Of a stretch of 43,743 bases of DNA, positions 1 to 9,430 are shown one piece after another (the stretch's first letter is position 1; the number at the start of each line of letters is the position of its first letter). Where the stretch lies: positions 1-43,743 of the forward strand of contig JAQGJU010000118.1 of the NCBI GenBank assembly GCA_028290465.1, given 5' to 3'. Origin of the DNA: Xanthobacteraceae bacterium. GTDB taxonomy: Bacteria > Pseudomonadota > Alphaproteobacteria > Rhizobiales > Xanthobacteraceae. The translations under genes were made by a program, and so were the position numbers. The notes below the pieces were generated by a model. It did no database searches. It worked only from the letters and a program-made list of their open reading frames with translations, and was not told where the DNA came from.

Positions 1-1624
1 CGATGCCGAGCAGCGCGCCAGCGCGGTCGAGCAGCTGCCGGTCGGCATCGGTGTACGGACCGGGCTGCGGTACCTCGGCAGCGCAATTCTTGTTGATCAT
101 GCTCAGAACGCGCTGCGCCAGAATGCCGAGATCGTTGGCGAGGTCGGCGTTGATGCGGTTGACGATGGCCTCGTGGCTGCAATTGCCGTCCTGGCCGAAC
201 GGCACCTCGCGCAGGAAGAAATAGCGCAGCGGATCGACGCCGTAGGTGTCGCTCATCGTGAACGGATCGACCACGTTGCCGACCGACTTCGACATCTTCT
301 CACCGCGGTTGAACAAAAACCCGTGCGAGAAAATGCGGCGCGGCACCGCGACACCGGCCGACATCAGGAACGCCGGCCAATACACCGCGTGGAAGCGCAC
401 GATGTCCTTGCCGATCACATGCAGGTCGGCCGGCCAGTAGCGCTTGAATTTGTCGCCGTCGGCGTCCGGGAAGCCGGCGGCGGTGATGTAATTGGTCAGC
501 GCGTCGACCCACACATACATGATGTGCTTCGGATTACCGGGCACCGGAATGCCCCAGTCGAAGGTAGTGCGGGAGATCGACAGATCCTGCAGCCCTCCCC
601 GCACGAAGCTGGCGACCTCGTTCAGCCGCTCCTTAGGCAGCACGTAGGTCGGGTCGCGCTCGTAGAGGTCCAGCAGCTTCTGCTGATAGGCCGACAGGCG
701 GAAGAAATAGCTCTCCTCCTCGACCCACTCGACCGGCGTGCCGGTCTCGGTCGCGAGGCGAACCTTGTGCTCATTGGTGTGGGTCTCGTCTTCGGCGTAA
801 TAGCGTTCGTCGCGCACCGAATACCAGCCGGCATAACGGTCGAGATAGATGTCGCCATTGGCTTCCATCTTCTGCCAGATCGCGGCGGACGAGCGGTGGT
901 GACGCTCTTCCGTGGTACGGATGAAATCATCGTTCGAGCAGTTCATGCGCTCGACCATCGCCCGAAACCGCGGCACGTTGCGATCGAGCAATTCCTTCGC
1001 CGTCAGGCCTTCCTTGGCGGCGGTCTGCTGGATCTTCTGGCCGTGCTCGTCGGTGCCGGTGAGAAACAGCACGTCGTAGCCGTCGAGCCGCTTGAAGCGC
1101 GCGATCGCGTCCGTGGCGATCACCTCATAGGCGTGGCCGATATGCGGTGGGCCGTTCGGATACGAAATCGCGGTCGTGATGTAATAGCGCGGCTTAGAAT
1201 CGCCCAGCGGCGCAAAGCTTGCCGCCGGCTTCGTCGCGACCTTCGGTTTGGCGGCAGCCTTCGGCTTCAGGGGCGCCTTCTGGGGCGCAACCGTCGGCGA
1301 CTTGGTTTCAACCTTGGGCGCCGGCGCGACCTTTGCCTTGGGCGTGACCGCCGCCTTGGATTTGGTCTTCGGCTTCGATGCCGCTTTCGTCTTGGATTTG
1401 GTCTTGGCTTTTGGCGCCGCCTTCGGCTTGGCCTTCGACTTGGCCTTCTTGGGCGCAGCCTTAGTCTTGGCGCTCTTGGACTTGGCAGATCCCGATTTCG
1501 CGACCTTGCGCTTGGTCTTGCGGGCGGCCGGTTTGCGCGCGGCAGCCTTCTTGGCGACCTTTTTCTTCTTCGCCGGCGCCGTCTTCTTGCTCTTTTTGGC
1601 CTTCGTTTTCGTACGTTTCGCCAT
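1..1624 (-). CDS. metG: methionyl-tRNA synthetase, C-terminus cut by window edge, with Lys/Ala-rich N-terminal tail
   Basis: Charges tRNA-Met with methionine in the cytoplasm. Translated from ATG at 1624, the class I core begins at about residue 147 ([21 protein letters not shown]-type signature at 161-164). The second signature KMSKS lies near nt 280-300, followed by the start of the anticodon-binding domain. The frame is open to the window edge, so the C-terminus is missing. The first ~146 residues are not part of the normal enzyme: about a third are Lys, the rest mostly Ala, Pro, Thr and Ser, like a histone H1 tail. There is no other Met in that stretch, so a conventional short start is not available. 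It is last in view of the rlpA-tmk-holB block, 160 nt after holB. Identity is certain; the role of the tail is unknown. Confidence 0.96.
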   Translation of the reverse strand, partial: MAKRTKTKAKKSKKTAPAKKKKVAKKAAARKPAARKTKRKVAKSGSAKSKSAKTKAAPKKAKSKAKPKAAPKAKTKSKTKAASKPKTKSKAAVTPKAKVAPAPKVETKSPTVAPQKAPLKPKAAAKPKVATKPAASFAPLGDSKPRYYITTAISYPNGPPHIGHAYEVIATDAIARFKRLDGYDVLFLTGTDEHGQKIQQTAAKEGLTAKELLDRNVPRFRAMVERMNCSNDDFIRTTEERHHRSSAAIWQKMEANGDIYLDRYAGWYSVRDERYYAEDETHTNEHKVRLATETGTPVEWVEEESYFFRLSAYQQKLLDLYERDPTYVLPKERLNEVASFVRGGLQDLSISRTTFDWGIPVPGNPKHIMYVWVDALTNYITAAGFPDADGDKFKRYWPADLHVIGKDIVRFHAVYWPAFLMSAGVAVPRRIFSHGFLFNRGEKMSKSVGNVVDPFTMSDTYGVDPLRYFFLREVPFGQDGNCSHEAIVNRINADLANDLGILAQRVLSMINKNCAAEVPQPGPYTDADRQLLDRAGALLGI

Positions 1625-1785
1625 GACGGGCACTTTCAAAAATGAGCTTGAGAATCCAATGCAGGATGCTGGTGCTTGGATAAGGCGTGACCGTGGCGCT
1701 CTACGCCTGGATCGCCCTGAAACGCGAATGAACAGGGACCGTAGGTATCAATCCGGTGCCGCGTCGGCAAGCCGACAGGACCTCA

Positions 1786-2814
1786 CTACCGCCGCGCGCT
1801 TTCCGCCAGCAGCCCGAACGTCGCGAACACAAACGGCTTGCGGTCGAGATTGAATGCCTCGACCGTGCGGGCCTCACGGTTCACCGTGTCGAAGGTCTCG
1901 GCCACCTTGGCGAGCCGCGCGGTGTCCGGCGCGCCCATCGTCAGCCGGCCCGACAGCCACGCATTGACGGCATCGACGAAGGCCGTGAAGGCGCGCAAGT
2001 CCGTGCCGCCGAGTTCTTCGCCGAGCAGATGCAGCGCCCGCGCGTCGACCTGCGGCAGCGCCTCGAGCAAGTTCGTGACGCGCTGGCGCACCGCCAGAGC
2101 CGCACCGTCCAGCAACGCCAGCGCCCGCGTCACGCTGCCCTCGGCGGCCTGCGCGGCAGCCAGCAGCGCCGGATCGCCCGCATCGCGTCCACTGACGGCG
2201 GTAACCGCCTTGGCGACGTCAACAAGATCGAGCGGCCGCAGCGCCAGCGCGCGGGACCGCGACCGGATGGTGGCCAGCACCCGGCCCGGCGCGTGGCTGA
2301 CCAGCAGAAACATCGCGCGCGGTGGCGGCTCCTCCAGCGCCTTGAGCAGCGCATTGGCGCCAGCGGTGTTCAAATCGTCGACCGCATCCACGATGGCGAC
2401 CCGCCAGCCGCCCTCGCCCGCCGTCGAACCGAAGAAGCCGACCGAGCGCCGCACGTCCTCGACGCGGATGTCCTGGCGCAGCTTGCCGGTATCGCCGAGC
2501 GTGCGCTCCAGCACCATCAGGTCGCTGTGGGCCTGCGCGGCGATCTTGCGTGTCACAGAATGATCGTCCGCCAGCGCCAACGAGGTCGCGCGCTGCACGT
2601 CTGGCGCCTTCGGATCCGGATGCGCCAGCACGAAGCGCGCCATGCGGTAGGCCAATGTCGCCTTGCCGATTCCGGGCGGGCCGCCTATCAGCCAGGCATG
2701 CGGCGGGCGCGGGCCCCGATAGCCGTCGAGCAGCGCGCGCTCCGCCACCGCGTGGCCGAACAGCGCGGTGGTGTCGCGCGGCAGCGGCAGGTCGCTGGTG
2801 TCGTCGGCGCTCAT
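1786..2814 (-). CDS. holB: DNA polymerase III delta-prime subunit
   Basis: Clamp-loader subunit of the replicative polymerase, cytoplasmic. The 342-residue product has the AAA+ layout: a Walker A loop GGPPGIGKAT at residues 44-53, then the delta-prime-like stretch NALLKALEEPP with LLVSH and the following R-x-R-S-R segment (TIRSRSR). Length fits the alphaproteobacterial family. The start ATG at 2814 overlaps the tmk stop by 4 nt (ATGA), so the two are translationally coupled, as in many relatives where tmk-holB-metG are consecutive. Confidence 0.95.
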   Translation of the reverse strand: MSADDTSDLPLPRDTTALFGHAVAERALLDGYRGPRPPHAWLIGGPPGIGKATLAYRMARFVLAHPDPKAPDVQRATSLALADDHSVTRKIAAQAHSDLMVLERTLGDTGKLRQDIRVEDVRRSVGFFGSTAGEGGWRVAIVDAVDDLNTAGANALLKALEEPPPRAMFLLVSHAPGRVLATIRSRSRALALRPLDLVDVAKAVTAVSGRDAGDPALLAAAQAAEGSVTRALALLDGAALAVRQRVTNLLEALPQVDARALHLLGEELGGTDLRAFTAFVDAVNAWLSGRLTMGAPDTARLAKVAETFDTVNREARTVEAFNLDRKPFVFATFGLLAESARR

Positions 2815-3479
2815 GACGCCGCGTCCTCCAGCGATATCGGCGCGGTCACCGGATGCAGCCGCGAATTGACGATCGACCAGATGCGGGCCGACACCTCCTC
2901 GCGGGTGCCGCTGCCATCGATCAGCACGCAGCGTGCCGGATCGCTGGCCGCCAGCGCCCGGAATGCCGCGCGCAAGCTCTCGTGAAATTCCCCCGTCTCG
3001 CTTTCGAAACGATCGGCAACGGCCTTGCCGCGCCGCTCCGCTGCGCGGGCCAAGCCGGTCTCGGCGGGCACATCCAATACGAAGGTCAGGTCCGGCATCA
3101 GGTTGCCGATGGTCAGGCGCTGCAAACCGTTGATCAGCCTTCCGTCGACGCGGCCGAGCGCGCCCTGATAGACGCGCGTGGAGTCGGTGAATCGGTCGCA
3201 GATCACCCAGCGGCCGGCCGCCAGTGCCGGCTCGATCCTTGTGTCGACATGGTCGGCCCGCGCCGCTGCGAACAGGATTGCCTCGGCGTCCGGGCCGAAC
3301 GCTTGCGCGGCGCCGGACAGCAGCACATGACGGATGATCTCGGCGCCGGGCGAGCCGCCGGGTTCGCGGGTCAGTTCGACGCCGATGCCGTACGACTTCA
3401 GGCGATGCGCCAGAGTCGCCGCGTGGGTCGACTTGCCGCTGCCCTCGCCGCCTTCGAAGGTGATGAACTTGCCGCGCAA
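2811..3479 (-). CDS. tmk: thymidylate kinase
   Basis: Phosphorylates dTMP to dTDP for DNA synthesis. 222 residues; P-loop GGEGSGKST at 10-18, the DR motif in the segment CDRFTDSTRVYQG, and a family-typical beginning (GKFITFEGG). The start is a TTG at 3479: an in-frame TAG lies four codons upstream and no ATG or GTG fits, while AGGA sits about 9 nt before the TTG. It leads a coupled pair with holB. The 141 nt between it and the carboxypeptidase gene hold no gene. Confidence 0.95.
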   Translation of the reverse strand: MRGKFITFEGGEGSGKSTHAATLAHRLKSYGIGVELTREPGGSPGAEIIRHVLLSGAAQAFGPDAEAILFAAARADHVDTRIEPALAAGRWVICDRFTDSTRVYQGALGRVDGRLINGLQRLTIGNLMPDLTFVLDVPAETGLARAAERRGKAVADRFESETGEFHESLRAAFRALAASDPARCVLIDGSGTREEVSARIWSIVNSRLHPVTAPISLEDAAS

Positions 3480-3620
3480 AGCTGCATCCTATTTGCCGTC
3501 ATGGACGGCGGACGATCCAGTAGCCCTGACATGAATTGAGGCCGGGTCTCGCTCAGACCTGTGAGCTTCCCGAATGGCCTATTCTTGACGAAGTATGAGT
3601 CGGGAACCAACTCAAACGGA

Positions 3621-4859
3621 TTATAGCCCCTGGACCCCGGCCCGGAACAGGGTGATGACCAGTTCGACGGCGGCGTCCATCGCCCGTTGCGGGGTGCTGC
3701 CGGGCTCGACGCTGTCGGCGGCCTGGAGCGGCATCTCCAAGGCCAGATGGTCGTTGCGCCAGACTTTGAGGGTGCCGACCGGCTGGCCGTCCTTGACCGG
3801 CGCCGGCACCGGACCCTTGTAGACGATGCGGGCGATCAGCTTTTCGGTGCTGTTCTTTGGCACCATCACGCGGACTTCGCGCTTGGCGGTCAGCGGCACG
3901 CTGCCTTTGGCGCCTCCGAACACCTTGGCGTCGGCGATGTTCTGGCCTTCGGCGAAGATCAGCTTGGACTCGAAGGTGCGATAGCCCCACTCCAGCAGTT
4001 TCTTGCCCTCGTCGGCGCGGTCCTTGGCATTCTTCAGACCGCTGACCACGGCGATGAGCCGCATTCCGTTCTGTACTGCGGATGCGACCAGGCCATAACC
4101 GGACTCCTTGGTGAAACCGGTCTTCATGCCGTCGACGCCGATATTCATCGCCAGCAGCGGGTTGCGGTTCTGCTGCCGGATCTTGTTCCACATGAACTCG
4201 CGCTGGCCGTAATAGTGATAATGCTCCGGATAGGTGCGGATGATATGCCGCGCCAGGATGCCGAGGTCGCGGGCCGTGGTCTTGTGACCGGGGTCGTGCA
4301 GGCCGGTCGGGTTGGTGAACGACGACTTGGTCATGCCGATTTCGTGCGCGCGGCCGTTCATCAGCCGGGCGAACTGCTCTTCGTTCTGGGCGATGCCTTC
4401 GGCAATCGCGATGCAGGCGTCGTTGCCGGACTGCACGATGACGCCTTGAATGAGGTCGCTGACCTTCACCCGGCTGTGGATCGCGGCGAACATCGCCGAG
4501 CCACCGGCCGGCGCGCCGCCCTTGCGCCAGGCGTGCTCGCTGATGATGAACTCGTCGTCCATCTTCACGTTGCCTTCGCGCAGCTCGTTGAACACCACTT
4601 CGGCGGTCATCAGCTTGGACAGGCTGGCCGGAAAGAACTGGTGGTCAGCGTTCTTCTCGTACAGCACCGAGCCGCTCTCCGCCTCGATCAGGATGGCGCT
4701 CTCGGCCGAGGTCTGGAAGCCGCCGCTGTCGGGCTTGTCCTTGGGCTGTTGCGCGCCCGCGGGGCCGATGATGAGCCCGGTCGCGATCAGCGCGGCCAAT
4801 ACCGCGCGCGCGCCGGTTCGCCCCACGCGTCTTGATACCGATGCGAACGCCGAGCGCAT
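3621..4859 (-). CDS. D-alanyl-D-alanine carboxypeptidase (low-molecular-weight penicillin-binding protein)
   Basis: Trims the terminal D-Ala from peptidoglycan pentapeptides in the periplasm. 412 residues: signal peptide at about 1-37 ending near AGAQQ, then the three penicillin-binding motifs in order: SLSK at 79-82 (nucleophile Ser79), SGN at 144-146 and KTG at 246-248. The C-terminal third matches the beta-rich PBP5 C-terminal domain. It follows rlpA by 60 nt on the same strand and precedes tmk, so cell-wall and replication genes may be co-transcribed. A DacA/DacC/DacF-type enzyme; the exact paralogue cannot be told from the sequence. Confidence 0.94.
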   Translation of the reverse strand: MRSAFASVSRRVGRTGARAVLAALIATGLIIGPAGAQQPKDKPDSGGFQTSAESAILIEAESGSVLYEKNADHQFFPASLSKLMTAEVVFNELREGNVKMDDEFIISEHAWRKGGAPAGGSAMFAAIHSRVKVSDLIQGVIVQSGNDACIAIAEGIAQNEEQFARLMNGRAHEIGMTKSSFTNPTGLHDPGHKTTARDLGILARHIIRTYPEHYHYYGQREFMWNKIRQQNRNPLLAMNIGVDGMKTGFTKESGYGLVASAVQNGMRLIAVVSGLKNAKDRADEGKKLLEWGYRTFESKLIFAEGQNIADAKVFGGAKGSVPLTAKREVRVMVPKNSTEKLIARIVYKGPVPAPVKDGQPVGTLKVWRNDHLALEMPLQAADSVEPGSTPQRAMDAAVELVITLFRAGVQGL

Positions 4860-4919
4860 GCGTGTTCCGCCAGAGGTTTCAAATGAGCCCGCGCGACCGC
4901 GCGGAGCGACCGCTAGACC

Positions 4920-6011
4920 CTAGTAAAGGCCCCGGCCACTCATATAGGCACCATCCTGGCGCGGCGCATAGGCGGAAACCGGGCTGGGCGCGGAATTCCC
5001 GGCCGGCGCGAAGGTCGCGGTCGGCGACGCCAGCGAGCCGGAGGCCGGCACCGATTGCTGCCAGCGGGCGTCGAAGCCGGTTGGAGCCGCCGCAGCGGCA
5101 ACTTCAACGGACGTCTGAGCGTTCGGCCGTACCGCATAGGGCTTAGCCGCCGGTTTGGCGGAGGCCATTTCATAACGCGGGCCGACGGTGCGCGTGGCCG
5201 CCGGCGTCGGCGGCAATTCGGCGGTTTCGATCTGCGAATTCATCGTACGCGACGGTGCAGCCGCCAACTGACGCCGCGGCGCCGGCTCCGTCGTATCGTC
5301 CGGCATTTCGGCTTGCGGTTCGCCGAGCGTATAGGGCCGGCCGCCCGGGACCGGCACCGGGCCGCGCGCCCGAGTCATAGCGGTGGCCGAATGGAGCGGG
5401 CCGGCCGAGGCCATCATCGTATTCGGAGCCGGAGCCGCCTCGCCTTCGCGCAATGTCGCGGCCAGCATGCGATCGTCGGTGCCTTCCAGCGGCGCACGGC
5501 CGACATATTGAACCTGGACCTTAGCGATGCCGTTGGCATGGAAGTTCAGCAGCTTGGCGGCGCGAACGGACAAATCGATGACGCGGTTGCCGTGATACGG
5601 CCCACGGTCGTTGATGCGCACGATCAGCGACCGGCGGTTGGCGATGTTGGTCACACGGACATAGCTCGGGATCGGCAGCGTCGGATGCGCGGCCGTGATC
5701 GATTCCATGTCGAAGATTTCGCCATTGGCGGTGCGGCGGCCGTGGAATTCGTCGCCATACCACGACGCCAAGCCCTGCTCGCTGTAGTTCGGATCTTCCT
5801 GCGGTACGTAGGTACGGCCGGCTACCACATAAGGCTTGCCGACCCGATAGGTGCCGCCGCCCTTCGGCACCGTCTCGCCGAATGCGACGACGCGCGGACT
5901 GGCCGATACGCCGTATTTCGGATCGACCTTGCTGGCGATGCCGTTGCAATTGGCAAGCAGCATCGCGCCGGCGCACAGCGCTCCCGCGCGTGTAATCCAG
6001 CCGAACGCCAC
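4920..6011 (-). CDS. rlpA: septal ring lytic transglycosylase RlpA-family lipoprotein
   Basis: Predicted outer-membrane-anchored enzyme that cuts denuded glycan strands, or a close structural relative. The double-psi beta-barrel core is clear: GLASWYGDEFHGRRTANGE, then the segment with MESITAAHPTLP, VRVTN, and IVRINDRGPY ending in IDLS. The Pro/Ala-rich C-terminal half shows no SPOR signature that I can recognise. A lipobox LLANC follows a hydrophobic stretch; I chose GTG at 6011 because it puts the lipid Cys at residue 22. A TTG at 6068 gives an alternative 382-residue form with the Cys at 41. First gene of the block running to metG. Confidence 0.88.
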   Translation of the reverse strand: MAFGWITRAGALCAGAMLLANCNGIASKVDPKYGVSASPRVVAFGETVPKGGGTYRVGKPYVVAGRTYVPQEDPNYSEQGLASWYGDEFHGRRTANGEIFDMESITAAHPTLPIPSYVRVTNIANRRSLIVRINDRGPYHGNRVIDLSVRAAKLLNFHANGIAKVQVQYVGRAPLEGTDDRMLAATLREGEAAPAPNTMMASAGPLHSATAMTRARGPVPVPGGRPYTLGEPQAEMPDDTTEPAPRRQLAAAPSRTMNSQIETAELPPTPAATRTVGPRYEMASAKPAAKPYAVRPNAQTSVEVAAAAAPTGFDARWQQSVPASGSLASPTATFAPAGNSAPSPVSAYAPRQDGAYMSGRGLY

Positions 6012-6283
6012 ACTTCGATGCGGCCGAAGGTTTAAAATGCCTGCAACTCCCCGCAACCAGTCGCCCAAGTTCTATCGAGCACAGGCTCTAAAAACCGGGG
6101 CTGCGGTAAGCCGTTACGCCAAACTCCCCAGGCGCAGCCGACTCCCGTCCCGGAGACCATAGCGCGCTACGGCAGGCCGGCAAGTAGGGCCGCTCCAACG
6201 TGGTAAACGGCGTATTAGCCCCGCTATTTCGGGTTGCTTTTCGCTATGTCTGGAACCTTACAGTTTGTCTGCTGTTGGTCCGT

Positions 6284-6523
6284 ATGGACAATCTTGCTCT
6301 CGTACCGGCGCTGAAACTGAACCGCCCGGGCCGAGCCGTGATTTGTCGTCTGACGGATGCGGTCGCGGTCGTGCGCGCGCACGCCATCGAAACCGGTGAT
6401 CTGTCCAGCATTCGTCTGGTACGGATTTTAAAGGACGCCACCTCCTCCGATGAAATTGCGGAAGCCGGCGAGGCCTTTCGGGCCTGGGCGTTGGAGCGCG
6501 GCCTGGGCACCACGGTGAATTAG
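6284..6523 (+). CDS. small hypothetical protein
   Basis: 79 residues from ATG at 6284 (MDNLALVPALKLNRPG). It has no signal peptide or membrane segment. The C-terminal half (LVRILKDATSSDEIAEAGEAFRAWALERGL) looks like two amphipathic helices. The frame is open upstream to 6200, but the extra residues are of different character and the ATG at 6284 looks like the better start, although no strong ribosome-binding site is visible. It is convergent with the glutamate-synthase-like gene. I do not recognise the family. Confidence 0.55.
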   Translation: MDNLALVPALKLNRPGRAVICRLTDAVAVVRAHAIETGDLSSIRLVRILKDATSSDEIAEAGEAFRAWALERGLGTTVN

Positions 6524-6576
6524 TAGCGGCGAATTTCCCCGCACGCCTCTGCGAACTATTGGCTGGCGATGGTCCC

Positions 6577-8220
6577 TTAGACCAAGACCGCTTGCTTGCT
6601 CGGGCTGGCCGGGACGGCATCGAAACTCTCCGCCTGCGCCATAGCCCAACACGATTCGTAGAATCCGTCGCCGCCGCCGATGAGCAGACTTCCGGGCTCC
6701 AAAAAGAGGTGTATTTTGGAGAATAGTTTCACCTCCGTCGCGCTCACGCGGCGAGCGAGATGATGCGGACCGAGTTCACTTGGCTCCCTCAGTCCGGCCG
6801 CCGCCAACATTTCCGCGAGCGCCTTGAGCGTGTTGCGATGAAAATTATGAACTCTTTGGGCCTTGTCGGGAACGACGAGCGCGCGTTGGCGGAGCTTGTC
6901 TTGCGTCGCTACCCCTGTCGGACAGCGATTGGTGTGGCAGCTCTGCGACTGAATGCACCCGATCGCAAACATAAAACCCCTGGCGCAGTTCACCCAATCG
7001 GCGCCGATGGCCAGAATACTGGCGATGTCGAAGGCGCTGATGATCTTGCCGCTGGCACCCAAGCGAATCTTGTCGCGCAGGTTCACACCGACCAGCGTGT
7101 TGTGAATGAACAGCAAGCCTTCGCGCAGCGGCACGCCGAGATGGTCGGTGAACTCGACCGGAGCGGCCCCCGTGCCGCCTTCCTTACCGTCGACCACGAT
7201 GAAATCCGGCAGGATTCCGGTTTCCAGCATGGCCTTCACCAGGGCCATGAATTCCCACGGGTGTCCAAGGCAAAGCTTGAATCCGATCGGCTTGCCACCG
7301 GACAGTTCTCGCAGTTGAGCGATGAAAGTCATCATCTCGCGCGGCGTCGCAAACGCGCTGTGACAGGACGGCGAAACGCATTCCCTGCCCTGCGGCACGC
7401 CGCGTGTCTCCGCGATCTCCTGGCTGACCTTGTGTGCTGGAAGAATGCCGCCGTGACCGGGCTTGGCTCCCTGACTGAGCTTGATCTCGATCATCTTCAC
7501 CTGGTCGGTACTGGCCTGCGCCGCAAACCGCCGCGGATCGAAATGGCCATTGTCGTCCCGGCAGCCGAAATACCCGCTGCCCAGTTCCCAGATCAGATCG
7601 CCGCCGTGCTTTCGGTGATACGGGCTGATACTGCCCTCGCCGGTGTCGTGGGCGAAGGCTCCAAGCTGAGCGCCGCGATTCAGAGCCTCAATGGCGTTGC
7701 CGCTTAGCGAACCGAAGCTCATCGCGGAAATGTTCAGCACCGACGATGAATACGGTTTCCGGCACTCCGGGCCGCCGATCTCGATGCGGAATTTGCTCGG
7801 ATCGGTGCGTGGCGCGGGCCGAATCGAATGACTGATGAATTCGAAGCCGTCACCATAGACATCCATCAGCGTACCAAAGGGGCGATCGCCGACCTCGTCT
7901 TTGGCACGCGCATACACCAGTGTCCTTTGGCTGCGCGAAAACGGCAGCTTCTCGTTGTCCGCTTCCAAAAGATATTGGCGAATCTCCGGACGGATGGCCT
8001 CAACCAGATAACGGATGTGGCCGATGACCGGATAGTTCCGCAACACCGCATGAGACTTTTGCCAAAGGTCAGAATAGCCGAGCAGCGAAAGGGCCGCTCC
8101 GGTAAGCGTGAACGGCCACAGCCAGAACCAATGCCAGTGGCTTAACAGCGGTAGCGTGGCTAGCGTGAACAGAATGCAACCAATGAATATCGCGTAACGA
8201 CTAAAAAGAGACACGAACAT
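6577..8220 (-). CDS. membrane-anchored FMN-binding glutamate synthase family protein
   Basis: A stand-alone version of the FMN/Fe-S synthase domain of GltB. 547 residues from ATG at 8220, preceded by AAGGGG; a TTG six codons earlier is less likely. Two hydrophobic segments at about 5-50 anchor it to the membrane. The synthase core follows: ISAMSFGSLSGNAIEALNRG, GEGSISPYH, KLSQGAKPGHGG, DGKEGGTGAAP, and the cysteine cluster CIQSQSCHTNRCPTG that binds a 3Fe-4S centre in GltB. It has no glutaminase domain and no gltD neighbour, so glutamate synthesis is doubtful; the reaction is unknown. Divergent from the small membrane protein at 8300. Confidence 0.88.
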   Translation of the reverse strand: MFVSLFSRYAIFIGCILFTLATLPLLSHWHWFWLWPFTLTGAALSLLGYSDLWQKSHAVLRNYPVIGHIRYLVEAIRPEIRQYLLEADNEKLPFSRSQRTLVYARAKDEVGDRPFGTLMDVYGDGFEFISHSIRPAPRTDPSKFRIEIGGPECRKPYSSSVLNISAMSFGSLSGNAIEALNRGAQLGAFAHDTGEGSISPYHRKHGGDLIWELGSGYFGCRDDNGHFDPRRFAAQASTDQVKMIEIKLSQGAKPGHGGILPAHKVSQEIAETRGVPQGRECVSPSCHSAFATPREMMTFIAQLRELSGGKPIGFKLCLGHPWEFMALVKAMLETGILPDFIVVDGKEGGTGAAPVEFTDHLGVPLREGLLFIHNTLVGVNLRDKIRLGASGKIISAFDIASILAIGADWVNCARGFMFAIGCIQSQSCHTNRCPTGVATQDKLRQRALVVPDKAQRVHNFHRNTLKALAEMLAAAGLREPSELGPHHLARRVSATEVKLFSKIHLFLEPGSLLIGGGDGFYESCWAMAQAESFDAVPASPSKQAVLV

Positions 8221-8299
8221 CGCAACCCCTTGCTTCAAAATCGCGGCGAGCTAGGCTCCAGGAGTCTAGTACCTAATCCAGGAAATAGAAACGATCTGA

Positions 8300-8656
8300 A
8301 TGAACATGCCCGACGCACTCCGTTCGCTGAAGACGGAGCTGCTGGATGAAGGTGGCATCGAGGAGATATTCTCCCACCTCAGAAACCTTCTCCTGGCGAC
8401 CGTCGTTATTGCAGCCGGCTCTTACGTCACCAGGCGGCCAGAGGAAGTCAATCTGTTTGGGATCTTGAGTCCTGATCTTGCCGGATATGGCGTGGAGGCA
8501 GTCGGAGCGATCCTCGTCGGGCTGAATTTTCTCGATGGCTTTTACAAGTTGACCAGACTGGGGAGCCCCTTGATTCTAAGAACGGCCTTGGCGGCGTTGT
8601 ACCTGCTCATCTCGATCCGTCTCGTACACTTTGTCGTGCTGCTTCGAACTGGATAG
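8300..8656 (+). CDS. small membrane protein of unknown function
   Basis: 118 residues (MNMPDALRSLKTELLDEGG). Three or four hydrophobic stretches: about 30-42, 60-80 (LAGYGVEAVGAILVGLNFL) and 92-115 (ILRTALAALYLLISIRLVHFVVLL), with a short charged N-terminus. Composition suits a real inner-membrane protein. It is divergent from the FMN glutamate-synthase-like gene with about 80 nt between starts, so they may share a control region. I do not recognise the family. Confidence 0.6.
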   Translation: MNMPDALRSLKTELLDEGGIEEIFSHLRNLLLATVVIAAGSYVTRRPEEVNLFGILSPDLAGYGVEAVGAILVGLNFLDGFYKLTRLGSPLILRTALAALYLLISIRLVHFVVLLRTG

Positions 8657-9430
8657 CGATCGACCACGCCCCCCGTCGCGGCGCGTCCTGCTAGGGCGTT
8701 TTCAAGCAAAGTTGAATCCAGAGCGACTCAACCGCGCGGCTTAGAACCGGCACATACTCGAACATGCGTCACTCGGCCTGGGCCTTATAGCTCGATGCGT
8801 GGTCACATTAATTCGCATCGACAGATCGGCAAAACATACTGGATGCCGCCCGTGCTTAAAGGTTGAATAAAGCCGCGTGGAATATTCAGTTGTTGAGTCG
8901 ATGCCGACGGCCAGTTCGAACACATCGCGTCATAGCCGCAGCGCTTCCGCACGCCGACATCCGTCATCTCGCCGGCCCTCCTCACGCCAGCAGCAGACGC
9001 GGCGCGCCATGACCACGCTGCGCCGGATATTGACACTGTGTGGCCGTTCGGCGGATAATTTGAACTGGATGGGTGGGGACTGTCACCAAAGTACAATATC
9101 GCTCATCCGCCTCAAGCATGACGCGGGTTGCGGGAAAACGCATCAGAAGCGGCGAAGCCTGGTACGAAGCAGACATCTAACGATGAGCTGCCGATGTAAC
9201 CATTGGCTCCCCGCTCTTTGGCTGCGCGCGCGATCGCAGGACTAAGACCCGCTTGGTTGGCAAGCCTTGCGCTATCGAAAAGTAGTCGTCGAATGACGGG
9301 CTGCTTAGCACGCTGTTCAATCGGATCGCGAGTTTAACCAAGCCACTTCGGCGGTACGCGCGAAACCACATGGATCAAGACTCTGCACCGAAGAAGATAC
9401 GAAAGTTGAATCCTCGACAGGACGGACAGC
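8657..9430. other. 774-bp stretch with no supported gene
   Basis: All frames are short and mutually overlapping, and none has a convincing start, ribosome-binding site or recognisable motif. Base composition by eye is more balanced than in the flanking core genes. It begins with a degenerate copy of an interspersed repeat (8696-8720). The rest resembles decayed sequence, perhaps remains of lost genes or a mobile element, but I cannot name any. Confidence 0.5.
8696..8720. repeat. degenerate half copy of the GCGTTTTC interspersed palindrome
   Basis: Starts with GCGTTTTCAAGC and continues with a mutated version of the arm seen at 26168-26213 and 37725-37768 (reverse strand). About 20 of the first 24 bases match; the second arm is lost. 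Confidence 0.5.

Noticed and set aside
173-1645. 490-residue plus-strand open frame
   Set aside because: Antisense shadow of metG; its Leu/Arg/Gly-rich low-complexity end mirrors the Lys/Ala tail.
1756-2985. 409-residue plus-strand open frame
   Set aside because: Antisense to holB and tmk, which have full catalytic motifs; composition is Arg/Gln-rich and not protein-like.
3687-4835. 382-residue plus-strand open frame
   Set aside because: Antisense shadow of the D,D-carboxypeptidase gene.
9040-9110. Resemblance to the end of an insertion sequence
   Set aside because: Only a vague impression; no transposase fragment, inverted ends or target duplication could be shown.
9177-9371. 64-residue minus-strand open frame in the gene-free stretch
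   Set aside because: No ribosome-binding site, no recognisable motif, and similar-sized frames occur in other phases.
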